DNA of 64,000 nt from Isoetes taiwanensis (Eukaryota > Streptophyta > Lycopodiopsida > Isoetales > Isoetaceae): contig JAJEKV010000051.1 of assembly GCA_021234155.1 (NCBI GenBank), positions 7,412,761 to 7,476,760 of the forward strand, in the 5' to 3' direction. The position numbers and the translations under genes were made by a program. The notes beneath the pieces are model-generated. The model was not told the DNA's origin, made no database searches, and saw nothing but the letters and a program-made list of their open reading frames with translations. This document shows positions 45,301 through 55,045 of this stretch, in pieces (the first letter of the stretch is position 1; each line of letters starts with the position of its first letter).

Positions 45301-48230
45301 CGTTATCGTGTTGCCCGAAGAGTGTTGAGGATGTGGATTGCTTCACCCCTGCAAATTGCCTGACATCTCTTCTTTTGATCCGTTATGCTATGGGAGGGAA
45401 GGAATAACAAGGGAACTATATATGCAAAGCATATAACTTACATAATTACAATTACTACTAGAGCTATTAGGTCCCCCTTGTGCCTCCCTCCGAGTTGCAC
45501 ACCTACTCCTTGGCAATGTCATCGGTGTTCCTCCCGGTGCAATGGTGTTGACGATCCATATCCTCCTATTTGTACGTCAGCTCGTACTCCGGGGTAACTT
45601 GTTGATGTACTTGGGCCCTCCAATGTTTGTCACAACACGCTTTGCATCACATTCTAACTAAAGGTGTGGTGGTCGTTGATGCTTCGACATTCGATTACGC
45701 TTCGATCCCGTTTCTCGGTGATGCTTTGTTCCCCCCCTTCATGATACTTGAAGCTATTTGAAGGCGTCTCTTGAGGTGTCTTGCGACCAAGTTGCATGCA
45801 AGTCAGCGTGCAAGTCATCGGCTCGCCTCGCTTAGTTGCTTCTCCATCGAGTTCCCAAACTTCCTTGTTTGATCCCTCGATCACATGGCTTGGGCGTTGT
45901 CACGTTCCACGATGCTATGCCGTCTTCTTGTCTTGAGGAACCTAGGTGGCTTTGATTGTGCTTTCGTCGGTTTGATTCTCTGTTGCCTCTAGGGAGCTCG
46001 TGGAAGAAGTCGGTTGCTAGCACTTCTCCGCTTTTCAGTTCGACCTTTGTCCCTCTATGCATGTCGGTCTCTCGGCAAGTAAGGCATCATGGCTCTCCTC
46101 CTATTTGGCTATGTTGGCCGGGATGATGGATCCTTATATCTGCTGCGCACTTGACCCTTGAGTTGAAGAAGTACCTGCCTTAGATATACTCTTGTGGTTG
46201 GATAGCACATTTTGTTATCTTGAGCTCTCTTTTTCTTTGAAGGTGCTTGGTTGCTATCCTTGTCGTTAAGGTGCGAATGCTTCTACCTTGGGCATTTGGC
46301 GTGCCCATGTCGGAGATGTGATTGGCTTCTTCTCTTCTAATTCTTGGTAGGAGTTTTGTGAAGCCATCACCTAGTTGTTGAAGGCATGTCTCCTCGTCGC
46401 GATGGCTTTTCGTAAGTGCATCTCCATCTAATACGAGTCATGGCGCATCACCCTATATTACCACAAGGTGGAATTATGGTTGTCGAGATGTTGCCTTCTT
46501 AGTTGGGTCGTTGATGTGGTCGTTCCTCCTTCTATTGTTGAGGCCACTTTCGTGTCATAAGTTCGTCAAGTGCGCTTGCTGCCACAAGAGGTAGCGTTGC
46601 GTCTGACGTTGTCTGGTCTTGTGTGATGATCTTGACATGGCCGGTGTTGTCTCTTGTTACGACATTGGGTGGACGGCGGTCTTCTACTTGAGGGCACTCC
46701 TTGAAGTGTTTGGAGTCGAAGATTTGCTTGGGCTCTGGTCATTTCTCCCTCGTACTTGCTTTTCCATTTTGATCTTGGGCTATAGTTGTGCCTCCTTGCT
46801 TCCTCCTTTGGTAGTCGAAGTGAAGGAGCTTCTACGATCTAAAAGCTAAATCCGTAAAACATGACTCTAAACTCATGTTTCTCCACTATATATGTGGATA
46901 CCCTAGATATACAATAGACATATCACGCATTTACATTGGGATTTTAATTCATCCACTTTTTCAAAACAACTCTCGAAGATCTACTTAATTGTTTATACTC
47001 CTTTAGTTGGTTTCTTTGCATCTTCTTTGTTACGGTTGACTCCAAGATTCCTTTGAGATCTTTGCTACTATTGTTGAGCTTCATGTACGATTCGAGTTAG
47101 ATCACGCCCGATTCTGCGAAGAGTGTTCGTCGATGTGATCCCTTGAGAAAGATGCTCTCCCTCCTTAATGTGTATATTCGTCGTGAGGGCTGCGGTGACC
47201 GCTCAGCGTCCCTACATGCGGTGTGTCGTTGCAAGGTTGTCGTTGTCTTGCGATGCCGTTGATCGCGAGTAGGATCACTGGCTGTTTTGCGGTCGGGCAT
47301 CCTTGAATCTCTTGAAGCTCACGAGATGTCGTGGTCGGTAGGCGGGCATTGTCATTCCTCCACGGGTTGAATTTACGAGTCGACTCATTTGCTTGGGCTT
47401 TGCTTCGTGCGAGGTGGCTCTCATTGCTGTGGAAGTGTGGTCATCTCCATTGCCCCTACCATGGCTCCTTCTAAGTAAGCCTTTCGTGATTTGTACCTGC
47501 TGGTTAGGTCGTCTCCTCCGTCTCTTGGGTCCTATCCATTCGAGTCTCTCACTCCTTGGCTGACATTTCATGACATTCGCTTGAGCTGTTGGGCTGCAAG
47601 GTCTTGGTGATCTTCCCTCTCTTGGATCTGCCTTTTTGGTCTCCTCTCCTTATCTGTCTGTACATCGGCTGGGGCCTTGATGTCTTCAAGGAGTTGCGCC
47701 TCTAGCTCTTCTGTGGCTCCGGCCCCGTCCTTCAAAGTAACGCTCGTATATTCTAGAGTCTAAGGGTCTACTTGAAGGGCTCTCCTACAACATTTTAGGC
47801 TCTATATGCAAACAAGATGGCTTGAGCAGCATTACTGAAGACATATCTATGATCTACAAGTCTATGGACATTAGGACATGTGGTATGGCATGAAACGAGG
47901 TTTGTTTTGCAAAACCTCCATGATACCCTAAGGTCTAGATGACTATAACAAAAGGGTGTTCTTGGGCACTTCTATCTAGGAGTAAGGCATCAGCTTCGAG
48001 CCGAGAGCAATACTTGTGAGCTACTAATGGAGTATGCTTCTATCTACAAACAAACTACAGTTTGGAAAAACAATTCAAGAGTTTGAGCAATTTTGGTCAT
48101 TTTGAGCTAGGGTTTAACATTTCTAGCCTAATTTAAAGTCATAAATGGATTCTAGACTGTCTAACGGTCCTATTGCAACAAATTTTAGGCGATTTGGAGC
48201 TCTGTAGCTCAAGTTATGGAAGTTCAAAGT
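42354..48230 (-). other. Internal region of the LTR element, decayed or non-coding
   Basis: About 5.9 kb with no frame above about 100 codons and no protease, RT, RNase H or integrase motif that I could recognise on the minus strand. Short open frames (for example 45146-45346, basic, MKDLFQRRHLQALKSGM) may be scraps of pol. Composition alternates AT-rich (42.4-44.9 kb) and mixed (45-47.7 kb). Confidence 0.5.
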
Positions 48231-48236
48231 TTGGAG

Positions 48237-48303
48237 GTCTCACAGGTTGCGCCCTGCTCAAAAACTAAAGTTTAGTTCTTTGACCAGGCGCGAGCTGTGA
48301 GAC
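48237..48303. repeat. Palindromic module 1 in the LTR-element leader
   Basis: GTCTCACAGGTTGCGCC at one side is mirrored by GGCGCGAGCTGTGAGAC at the other, around a central AACTAAAGTTTAGTT palindrome. As RNA or single-stranded DNA it would form a long hairpin. Confidence 0.8.
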
Positions 48304-48450
48304 ATTGGCTGTAAATTGGGTTAAACTTGTCCAATTTGGATGATCTAAGGGTCTTCTCATGCTAGTCTCCTCGAGTTAGGCAGAATGGACCCCTTACTTG
48401 GTCAATTTGGAGGTGTTTTGGTCTAGTTTGGACATGGTCTAGGTATGAAG

Positions 48451-48517
48451 GTCTCACAGGTTGCGCCTCGTTCAAAAACTAAACTTTAGTTTCTTGACAG
48501 GGCACGAGCTGTGAGAC
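48451..48517. repeat. Palindromic module 2
   Basis: Same design as module 1: GTCTCACAGGTTGCGCC, centre with AACTAAACTTTAGTTT, then GGCACGAGCTGTGAGAC. Confidence 0.8.
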
Positions 48518-48751
48518 ATCACACTTTTTGGTCTGAGAATATCCTATTTTACTAAAATAACAACTACTACTTGCTAACTCGTCCTAATTAAGCAAGATCT
48601 GACACATAAACTACTCACAATTATCATGTATTAACAAAATTATTGATTATTTACAACATATCTACTGGGGATCTCCCTTAATTAAATTAGCTAATTACAT
48701 GTCTTCCCTCATGAGGGGTTACTAAACCGCATGAGCAAGTCATTTTGTTGA

Positions 48752-48998
48752 GTCTTCAAAATGTTGGACCGGCTTACGCTCTGCTGCTTCTTGAGCCTTG
48801 GCCTCCGGCTCTCGTTACGCCCTCTCCTCTTCTTGTATCTCCTTGGCCTCCTTGGCCTCTCGGGCATTTAAGCCTTGTCGAGAAAGTCGAAGGGTCATTT
48901 TAGTGCGCATCATGTCGTCCAGTCCACGGTGTCTATCGAGATCTTTGTCTCTATCTAAGCTTAAGGGTCTTGGTTCTAAGTCTAAAAGGCTTAGCCAT
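48752..48998 (-). pseudogene. Charged coiled-coil frame, possible gag N-terminal relic
   Basis: The minus strand codes LDRDKDLDRHRGLDDMMRTK, then QGLNAREAKEAKEIQEEERA, one TAA, then REPEAKAQEAAERKP and a closing stop. The position, 1.25 kb past the 5' LTR, suits the start of gag, but no capsid motif follows. It may instead be chance low-complexity sequence. Confidence 0.35.
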
Positions 48999-49064
48999 TA
49001 ATTTTATCTAACATTATTAAAGCTTAAATCTAATTAAGAATTATAATTCAAACACAAACGATGC

Positions 49065-49135
49065 CCGCCCTCAGTGGTTGGCACGGGGGGGTTCAACCCT
49101 GTGGGTGGGAGGTTCAATTCCTGCTACCGCGGGAA
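49065..49135 (+). mobile_element. tRNA-like SINE head
   Basis: CCCTCAGTGGTTGGCACGGG resembles an RNA polymerase III A box. GGTTCAATTCC (49111-49121) fits the B box GGTTCRANNCC at normal spacing. No complete tRNA cloverleaf is present, so a tRNA-derived SINE fragment is more likely than a tRNA gene. Confidence 0.5.
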
Positions 49136-49160
49136 TCCTTTTAAGATGAGGTTCAAATAG

Positions 49161-49334
49161 ATTGAAAAACTAGACTAATCTAGCTAGTTCCTAGGCTAAC
49201 ATTCGAATTACCAAGTTACTTTTTTAATTTTATGACTTTTCAAGCTAGATTGAAAAACTAGACTAATCTAGCTAGTTCCTAGGCTAACATTCGAATTACC
49301 AAGTTACTTTTTTAATTTTATGACTTTTCAAGCT
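49161..49334. repeat. Exact-looking 86-bp tandem duplication
   Basis: The unit starting AGATTGAAAAACTAGACTAA occurs at 49161 and 49247 with no difference that I can see, so it is recent. Confidence 0.9.
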
Positions 49335-49339
49335 GTTTT

Positions 49340-50070
49340 AGATCAATGTCTCGTAGCTTGCGGCTTGCGGCTTGCGGCTTGCGGCTTGCGGCTTGCGGCT
49401 TGCGGCTTGCGGCTTGCGGCTTGCGGCTCGCTCAAGGCTCGCTCAATAACTAAAGGCTCGCTCAATAACTAAAGTTTAGTTCTGTTTTCAAGCTGTTCTA
49501 GATCAATGTCTCGTAGCTTGCGGCTCGCTCAATAACTAAAGTTTAGTTCTGGTTGTAGCTATCAATGTCTCGTAGCTTGCGGCTCGCTCAATAACTAAAG
49601 TTTAGTTCTGCAACCAGGCGGCGCAAGCGACGGCTCTTGCGGCTCGCTCAATAACTAAAGTTTAGTTCTGCAACCAGGCGGCGCAAGCGACGGCTCGCTC
49701 AATAACTAAAGTTTAGTTCTGCAACCAGGCTCGCTTGCGCCGCCTCGATCAACAACCAGGCTCGCTTGCGCCGCCTCGATCAATGTCTCACAGCTTGCGG
49801 CTCGCTCAATAACTAAAGTTTAGTTCTGCAACCAGGCTCGCTTGCGCCGCCTCGCTCAATAACTAAAGTTTAGTTCTGCAACCAGGCTCGCTTGCGCCTC
49901 GCTCAATAACTAAAGTTTGGTTACGCAGCGGTAGCGGTGTGATCTAATGTCTCACGACTTGCGCCGCTCAATAACTAAAGTTTGGATTACGCGGCCTTGG
50001 TAGCGCGAGATGTGAGACCACCTTACCTGGCTCAGTCTTAGCGCAAGCTGTGAGACCACCTTACCTGGCT
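49340..50070. repeat. Complex array derived from the palindromic module
   Basis: It opens with about ten GCTTGCG units (49356-49427). About nine or ten units follow, built from CTCGCTCAATAACTAAAG, TTTAGTTCTG, CAACCAGG and GGCGCAAGCGACGG in changing order and orientation. It ends with two GCTGTGAGACCACCTTACCTGG-like units. The pieces are halves of the module seen at 48237 and 48451. It lies within 0.2-0.9 kb of the primer-binding site. Confidence 0.88.
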
Positions 50071-50236
50071 CATTCTTTTTAGTCTTATTAAGTTCCAATT
50101 CGCTTAATTGTTACTAGCTTAGCACAAACTACAAAAATGAGAAAAAATTTTCCCACTTTTCGAGGTTTGAGGATCCTATCAAGTTAGTACTACTGGGAGC
50201 ATGGCCAGTGCTTTGCTCTTGGTCTCCAAGAACATT

Positions 50237-50248
50237 GCTCTGATACCA
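50237..50248 (-). other. Primer-binding site (initiator Met-tRNA type)
   Basis: Minus strand TGGTATCAGAGC begins one base after the 5' LTR end, matching the standard plant retrotransposon site complementary to initiator tRNA-Met. Confidence 0.93.
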
Positions 50249-50249
50249 C

Positions 50250-51510
50250 TGTGACGTCCCCTACTCGTATACGATGCCCGCACCGTATACAAACAGGACA
50301 AATACAAAGGAAGTTCCTACTGCAAGGCTGGAACCAGGGGATGGGTGACAAGCTTGGAGCCTCGAGTTCATTGCGAGTGAGAATCATGACAATGGATTGG
50401 GCTGGCATAAGAACATGGCATTGGGTTGTCCCTCCATCCGCCCCTCCTGTGCACACTGCGCGAGTAGGTTGAAAAGTGTTGGGACCTGTAGTAGCCCGGG
50501 TGCATAGCCAAAGGGGCTATTCACGGGTTACATCTCCCGGTCCGATGGGGCGGTAGGGATCACTCCCTCGAGAGATCTACATCTTTGACCCAAGGTGACT
50601 AGAGGCCCTTGCCCTTATTCGACTTAACCTTTGGAAGGTGAACTCCACCCCACGGGTGTCGAGCCCATGCCTTACCCACACTCAGTGGCAAGCCATTAGA
50701 CCTAGTCACTCTGATCCCCGGTAGGCCTTACACACCAGAGGGATCGGTCAAGGGTCAGAACACGAACCTCATTCTAAGCCAGTCTGGCCCCTTCACCCAC
50801 AACCAGGTGGGGTTCTTGTACACAGGCCGAAATCTAGTAATGCACTAAGAGGGACTATCTAGGAGCATCATCTACTAAGCTTCAAGTCTCTACCCCCCTT
50901 CCCAATACAATGAGTCCACAGAATACATCCGTCCATCATATCAACATAAGTAATAAAGAACTAATCTATCTCATAGAGTTAGGTTCTTTAGTTAGAGTCA
51001 ATCTTGGCTATTAAGGGTGACTTAATAGGCTAAACCTACTGGTTCGAAGGCTGGAATAAGGTTTATGCTATTCAATCGACCAAATACCTGATCCCTGGTT
51101 CACTCCTCTCGATCCGAAGGCGTCCATGTCTCTGTTCTGCTTCGAAATGCGGTCGGGAGGACGATCTGACAAGCTGGGGTGCACGGACAGATCGTGGGAG
51201 TTGGAATTGACTCCTCAGGCGCGCGAATCGGAGCTCGGAAGGTATGTGGGCGAAAAGGGGAATGTTAGGGTTTGGTGCCTTATGTAGGCTATCAGTTAGG
51301 TTTAGGGTTTCCATGACCCTTGGTCTACCTTTAATGGGTTAAAGGTCTAAAAGTGCGCGCATTGCTAAGTGTGCGCACCATTGCAAGTTGCCCCCTAGGG
51401 CGACCTTGCTTGGGTATACGTCGGCGTACACGTCGATTGGGACGGCGTGTACGTGTGACGGTGCAGTACAGTATACGTCCTGGGACCGTATACTGTGCTG
51501 GAACGTCACA
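50250..51510 (-). repeat. 5' LTR (1261 bp)
   Basis: Same termini as the 3' LTR. It has lost about 235 bases after GTATACAAACAGGA relative to the 3' LTR. GTTGG follows at 51511-51515. Confidence 0.93.
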
Positions 51511-51515
51511 GTTGG

Positions 51516-53128
51516 ATCCGGTGACTAAATCAGAGACGACTTACTGTTATTGTACCATGGAATGCGGATGTTTGACGAGGAGGCAAGCCATCTGGACATA
51601 CTGCAAGAAAGTGCACTGTCATAAGCATATGCAAATACCCTCTGGATCACTACATATGTGGAAACCTCACCCTAAACCCTAATTCGAATTTAGGGCTTTA
51701 CCTAATATTAAAAGGGATTAAAATATTAAATTACTTAATATTAACCTACCTAGAGTTGCCACCTGGCCCAAATCGATTGGGCACGGCAAGCTTGCCAATT
51801 TGGGACACCCAAATTGGAGCTTCCACCCCAATTTGCCCCAAATCGAATTAGGAGAGGGATTGATGGAGGAGGAGCTGTTGTTCAACCCTGCCCCAGCCAG
51901 AAGAATGGAGAACCAGAGAGATAGTAGATCTAGCTATGATTCTGGTTAGTACATAGATAGCTTGGATTCCTAGATAGTCATAGGATTAACCCTTGTATGC
52001 TTAGAAGATAGCTAGAATTGACCCTTGTATGAGTAGATGTATGGTTAATCTCTATTTTATGTTCTATTCGAAACTATGGATGGACGGATGTATAATGATA
52101 GTTCTCTTTCTGTTCCTCATGTGTTTGTGGGGATTAAGGGGGGTACAGACTTAAAGGCTATGTAGAAGTAGAGATGCTCCTAGCTAGAATCTCTTAAATC
52201 CCAATATATGCGGCCTGTGCACAAGAGCCCACCTGGCTGTGGAGGTTATGATGTGATTGTAGATAACGGGCACTATGTGAAGCAGGGGTGGAGCCTTGCT
52301 GAGCGCGGTTACTGGGGCTTCTACAGTGTGCTAGGCTTATAGTGGGCCTCACATTGGGGCCGGGTATGGGTCTGACATCTCCTGGGTCACAGGATACGTG
52401 CCTATATGGACGTCTTGGGCTCGATGGGTGCGCTGAGGCGGCCCATGGATTTTGGGGGGGTTCAAGTCGGGTACGGATGCAGGGTCGCTAAGGAGGCATG
52501 CATTCTCTAGCACACCCAGGGATTCATTCTTCTCGGGGAAGGGACGCCTCCCTAACCTGCCTCATCGCACCGGGAAGATGTAACTCGGAGTAGTCTCGGG
52601 GTGAATCCATGAGATTGCATCTTCGGAAGGCTACAATCATGCCATAGCATATTTCAGCTTATCTGCAAAGTGTGCACAGGAGGGGCGGATGGAGTGGACT
52701 ACCCTAGCCATTGTTCTATGCCAGGCAATGCCATGTTATACCTCTGTCTATTGTTATCTTGAAGCCCTAATCGTCAGTCGACCCCATGGAGTCTGATTCC
52801 GGCGTAGAGCCCTTATTTATGGTATATTGTTATGGTAACTTGTACTTGTGTTGTTGTTTATATGATGATGGATGGACCACCCTTAGTGATGGTATATTAT
52901 TCTATGTATGATTGCTAGGTGCTAACATGTATGTATGCTTCTGTTGTATAGGATTTCCATAGAGGACGTGTGATGAATGGCACTTCCGTATCCCTCACCT
53001 GGACACTTGGCCATCCCAAGTGGTCCGAGTTAGACAGAGGGCCCTTCCATGGTGATGCAGTTGCCAGGGGAGGGGAATTCCCCATATTTGTATGATGAGA
53101 GCATCGTATAAATACTGGGAGCGTCACA
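51516..53128 (+). mobile_element. LTR of a second, plus-strand retrotransposon (5' border unresolved)
   Basis: It ends GGGAGCGTCACA at 53128 and is followed by a primer-binding site, so it is a 5' LTR. The middle part (52230-52800) shares blocks with 11470-11940 and more distantly with the other LTRs. The left border was not found; the GTTGG insertion of the minus-strand element may lie in or near it. Confidence 0.7.
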
Positions 53129-53129
53129 A

Positions 53130-53142
53130 TGGTATTAGAGCC
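53130..53142 (+). other. Primer-binding site of the plus-strand element
   Basis: TGGTATTAGAGCC, one change from the initiator Met-tRNA site, one base after the LTR end. Only about 150 bases of internal region follow before a LINE interrupts. Confidence 0.85.
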
Positions 53143-53289
53143 ATGATTCTGGTAGACCAGATCATAGTACTAGCCATATTCGAACTCGTTAGATCGATAG
53201 TTAGTAGGGGACTTTTAACTTAGGAAAGTTACCCCAATTTTGTAGGTAGTATGAATTTTGGCCTAGGTATGTGAGGATTACATTAGTGA

Positions 53290-54179
53290 GCAAGTAGATC
53301 GTGAATAGGATAGGATAGAATAGAATAGAATAGAACACCGAGTTTTTATCATCCACGGAGACCATTGGCCTATAGGACCCAAACAGGAGGCACGGCAAGC
53401 GTATTAATGTCCGAGTTAAATCTTCCCAAAAGAACAAGGGGTGTTGGGGGGGAAACTGTGACAGGAATAGGTTTGTTGTCAAACTGTACAAATACAAATA
53501 TATATCGTGGGGGAAAGAAATATGTACACGTATCAGGTAAGTGCCTCAGGACCGAGCTGATCTTGGCGATCCATGATCTCTTGAAGGTATGATCCCAACC
53601 TTCGTACCAAGCCTGTGCTCAGCATCTCATGCAGGGGCTGGCCAGGACGGACCAGCTCAACATAGCGTATCCGAATGTGCAGATAGAGGCAATGGATCTG
53701 TGCTTTTTCATGGGTAAATGAGTGCTCGGGTAGCATTGCGGGCCCCGCTCCAACATGGGATTTATGTGGCGTTGATAATGTGTCGTCTTGACTTGATCAA
53801 GGGTGCTAACATCCCATAGCTTGCTGAGGAAGCTTGTGTCAAGGTATTGTTTGAGACTGTGGCAATCTGCCTCCGTTTGCACCCGGATGCATCTGTGCTC
53901 CTGCACATTCCATCTGGCCAGCCACTAAGCTCTCTTTTCCCGCCAGCAGGCTTTTAGGCGTTGAGGCCCCATTGCCATAGTGTAAGCAAGGTTAGGGAGA
54001 CGAGTATCGTTCATGCTGACCACCTTCTAGAAGTAGACGATGTGTCTGTCAAGGGCCCCCCTTTTAAGAGGCAAGAAACCTGTTTCCTGCAATAGTATCT
54101 AGTATGGGACTGTGGACTTCACCCCCAGGGCCCGTACCAAGAAAGCATTCTGCACGTGCTCCAAGTCATTCCAAGTGGC
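53290..54179 (-). mobile_element. 5'-truncated LINE fragment (family of 12.6 and 31.2 kb)
   Basis: The minus strand runs from ORF2 C-terminal sequence (VRALGVKSTVPY near 54100-54150, HYQRHINPMLERGPQC at about 53740-53780) to the 3' end with the conserved GGTCTCCGTGGATGATAAAA-like motif. It ends in a (TATTC)n-type tail at 53305-53335. It interrupts the internal region of the plus-strand LTR element. Confidence 0.8.
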
Positions 54180-54600
54180 AAGGAAGGAAGGAAGGAAGGT
54201 ACTTTTATCGTCCACGGAGACCAATCGGTCTATGGGACCCAATACAAAAAGCGACAAGCGGATTCTTGCCGGATTAAAAACCCCGCCCGAAGGGTTTGAG
54301 AGGAAAAACCGTGGCGACAATCAGCCTGGCGACAAAGCGTGCTAATCATATAAAATGCGAGAAACATCCCAATATATCTGATCATGCACCACCCCCGTAG
54401 TGCCTAGTCAGCGGACAGCCAGGCGGGGGCAAAGGTGACCTCGCAGGTCCAGTACCTCCTGGATGTATGACCCCAGGGCACGTACTGACGGTGTGTTGAA
54501 ATCACCGAGCCCCGGACCTCGACCCCATGCAAAAGCAAGGTTCTACTAGCACCTTGAATAGCATAGTAGATTTATGTTAACTCGGGAGAACGAGGTCTCT
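54180..54600 (-). mobile_element. Second LINE 3' fragment with (TTCC)n tail
   Basis: From the plus side: four AAGG units (54180-54198), then the reverse complement of the family 3' end (TTTTATCGTCCACGGAGACC) and the stem-loop region. ORF2 tail similarity extends to about 54530-54600. It abuts the first fragment directly. Confidence 0.75.
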
Positions 54601-54960
54601 TGTTTCCAAGGGCCATAACTTTTTCTAGGTAACTCAGATGGAGGTGATTCTTGACCAACGCGTCGAGGACAATCCAATTGACTAAAGGGCATAGGTAGTC
54701 GGCAAATGACATCAAATGGGCACAGGAGCAAAAGGGTCGTGATTGGCAAAACAAGGTCTTAGAATTCAAAAAGAAACTCCAAAATTCCTCATCACGCCCT
54801 CGTATTTTTTTGCATATAAAGTTTTCTTTGTTGGTTTTTGAACCCGACCTCCCAACCCGACCTTAAGTGCTTATCCTGCGCCAAGCTTCCTTAAATGTAG
54901 CATTATCTTTCATATATCTTATGCACATCTAGTAGTGTTTTCTACGCACAACCACCCTTT
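54600..54960. other. Interval with an unrecognised minus-strand frame
   Basis: 54769-54572 encodes LCPLVNWIVLDALVKNHLHL and SYLEKVMALGNKRP, which look protein-like but belong to no family I recognise. Near 54835-54880 a B-box-like GGTTC sequence on the minus strand may be another SINE scrap. Confidence 0.3.
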
Positions 54961-54964
54961 AACA

Positions 54965-55045
54965 ATTCTACATTATGGGGACTTGAACCCCTGACCTCCC
55001 ACCACAAAGCCAAACCCTTTACCAACATGTTAAACTTCCTCTTAG
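54965..55045 (-). mobile_element. tRNA-like SINE head
   Basis: The minus strand has TTGGTAAAGGGTTTGG upstream of GGTCAGGGGTTCAAGTCCCC, which carries a B box (GGTTCAAGTCC). Spacing and order suit the RNA polymerase III promoter of plant SINEs. Confidence 0.5.

Larger units (their letters stand above)
40860..51510 (-). mobile_element. Structurally complete LTR retrotransposon, no intact gag-pol
   Basis: Minus-strand orientation. The 5' LTR is 50250-51510 and the 3' LTR 40860-42341, both TGTGACG...CGTCACA in either direction. A primer-binding site lies next to the 5' LTR and a polypurine tract next to the 3' LTR. GTTGG occurs immediately outside both ends (40855-40859 and 51511-51515). The internal 7.9 kb shows only short frames and repeats. 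It is probably non-autonomous or long decayed. Relatives in the window are the solo LTR at 56924 and LTRs near 52-53 kb. Confidence 0.93.

Noticed and set aside
49065-49135. Functional tRNA gene
   Set aside because: A and B box similarity only; acceptor and anticodon stems cannot be paired, so a SINE head is the better reading.
49340-50070. CRISPR-like array of regularly repeated words
   Set aside because: Repeats vary in order and orientation and no unique equal-length spacers exist. The context is the leader of a plant LTR retrotransposon.
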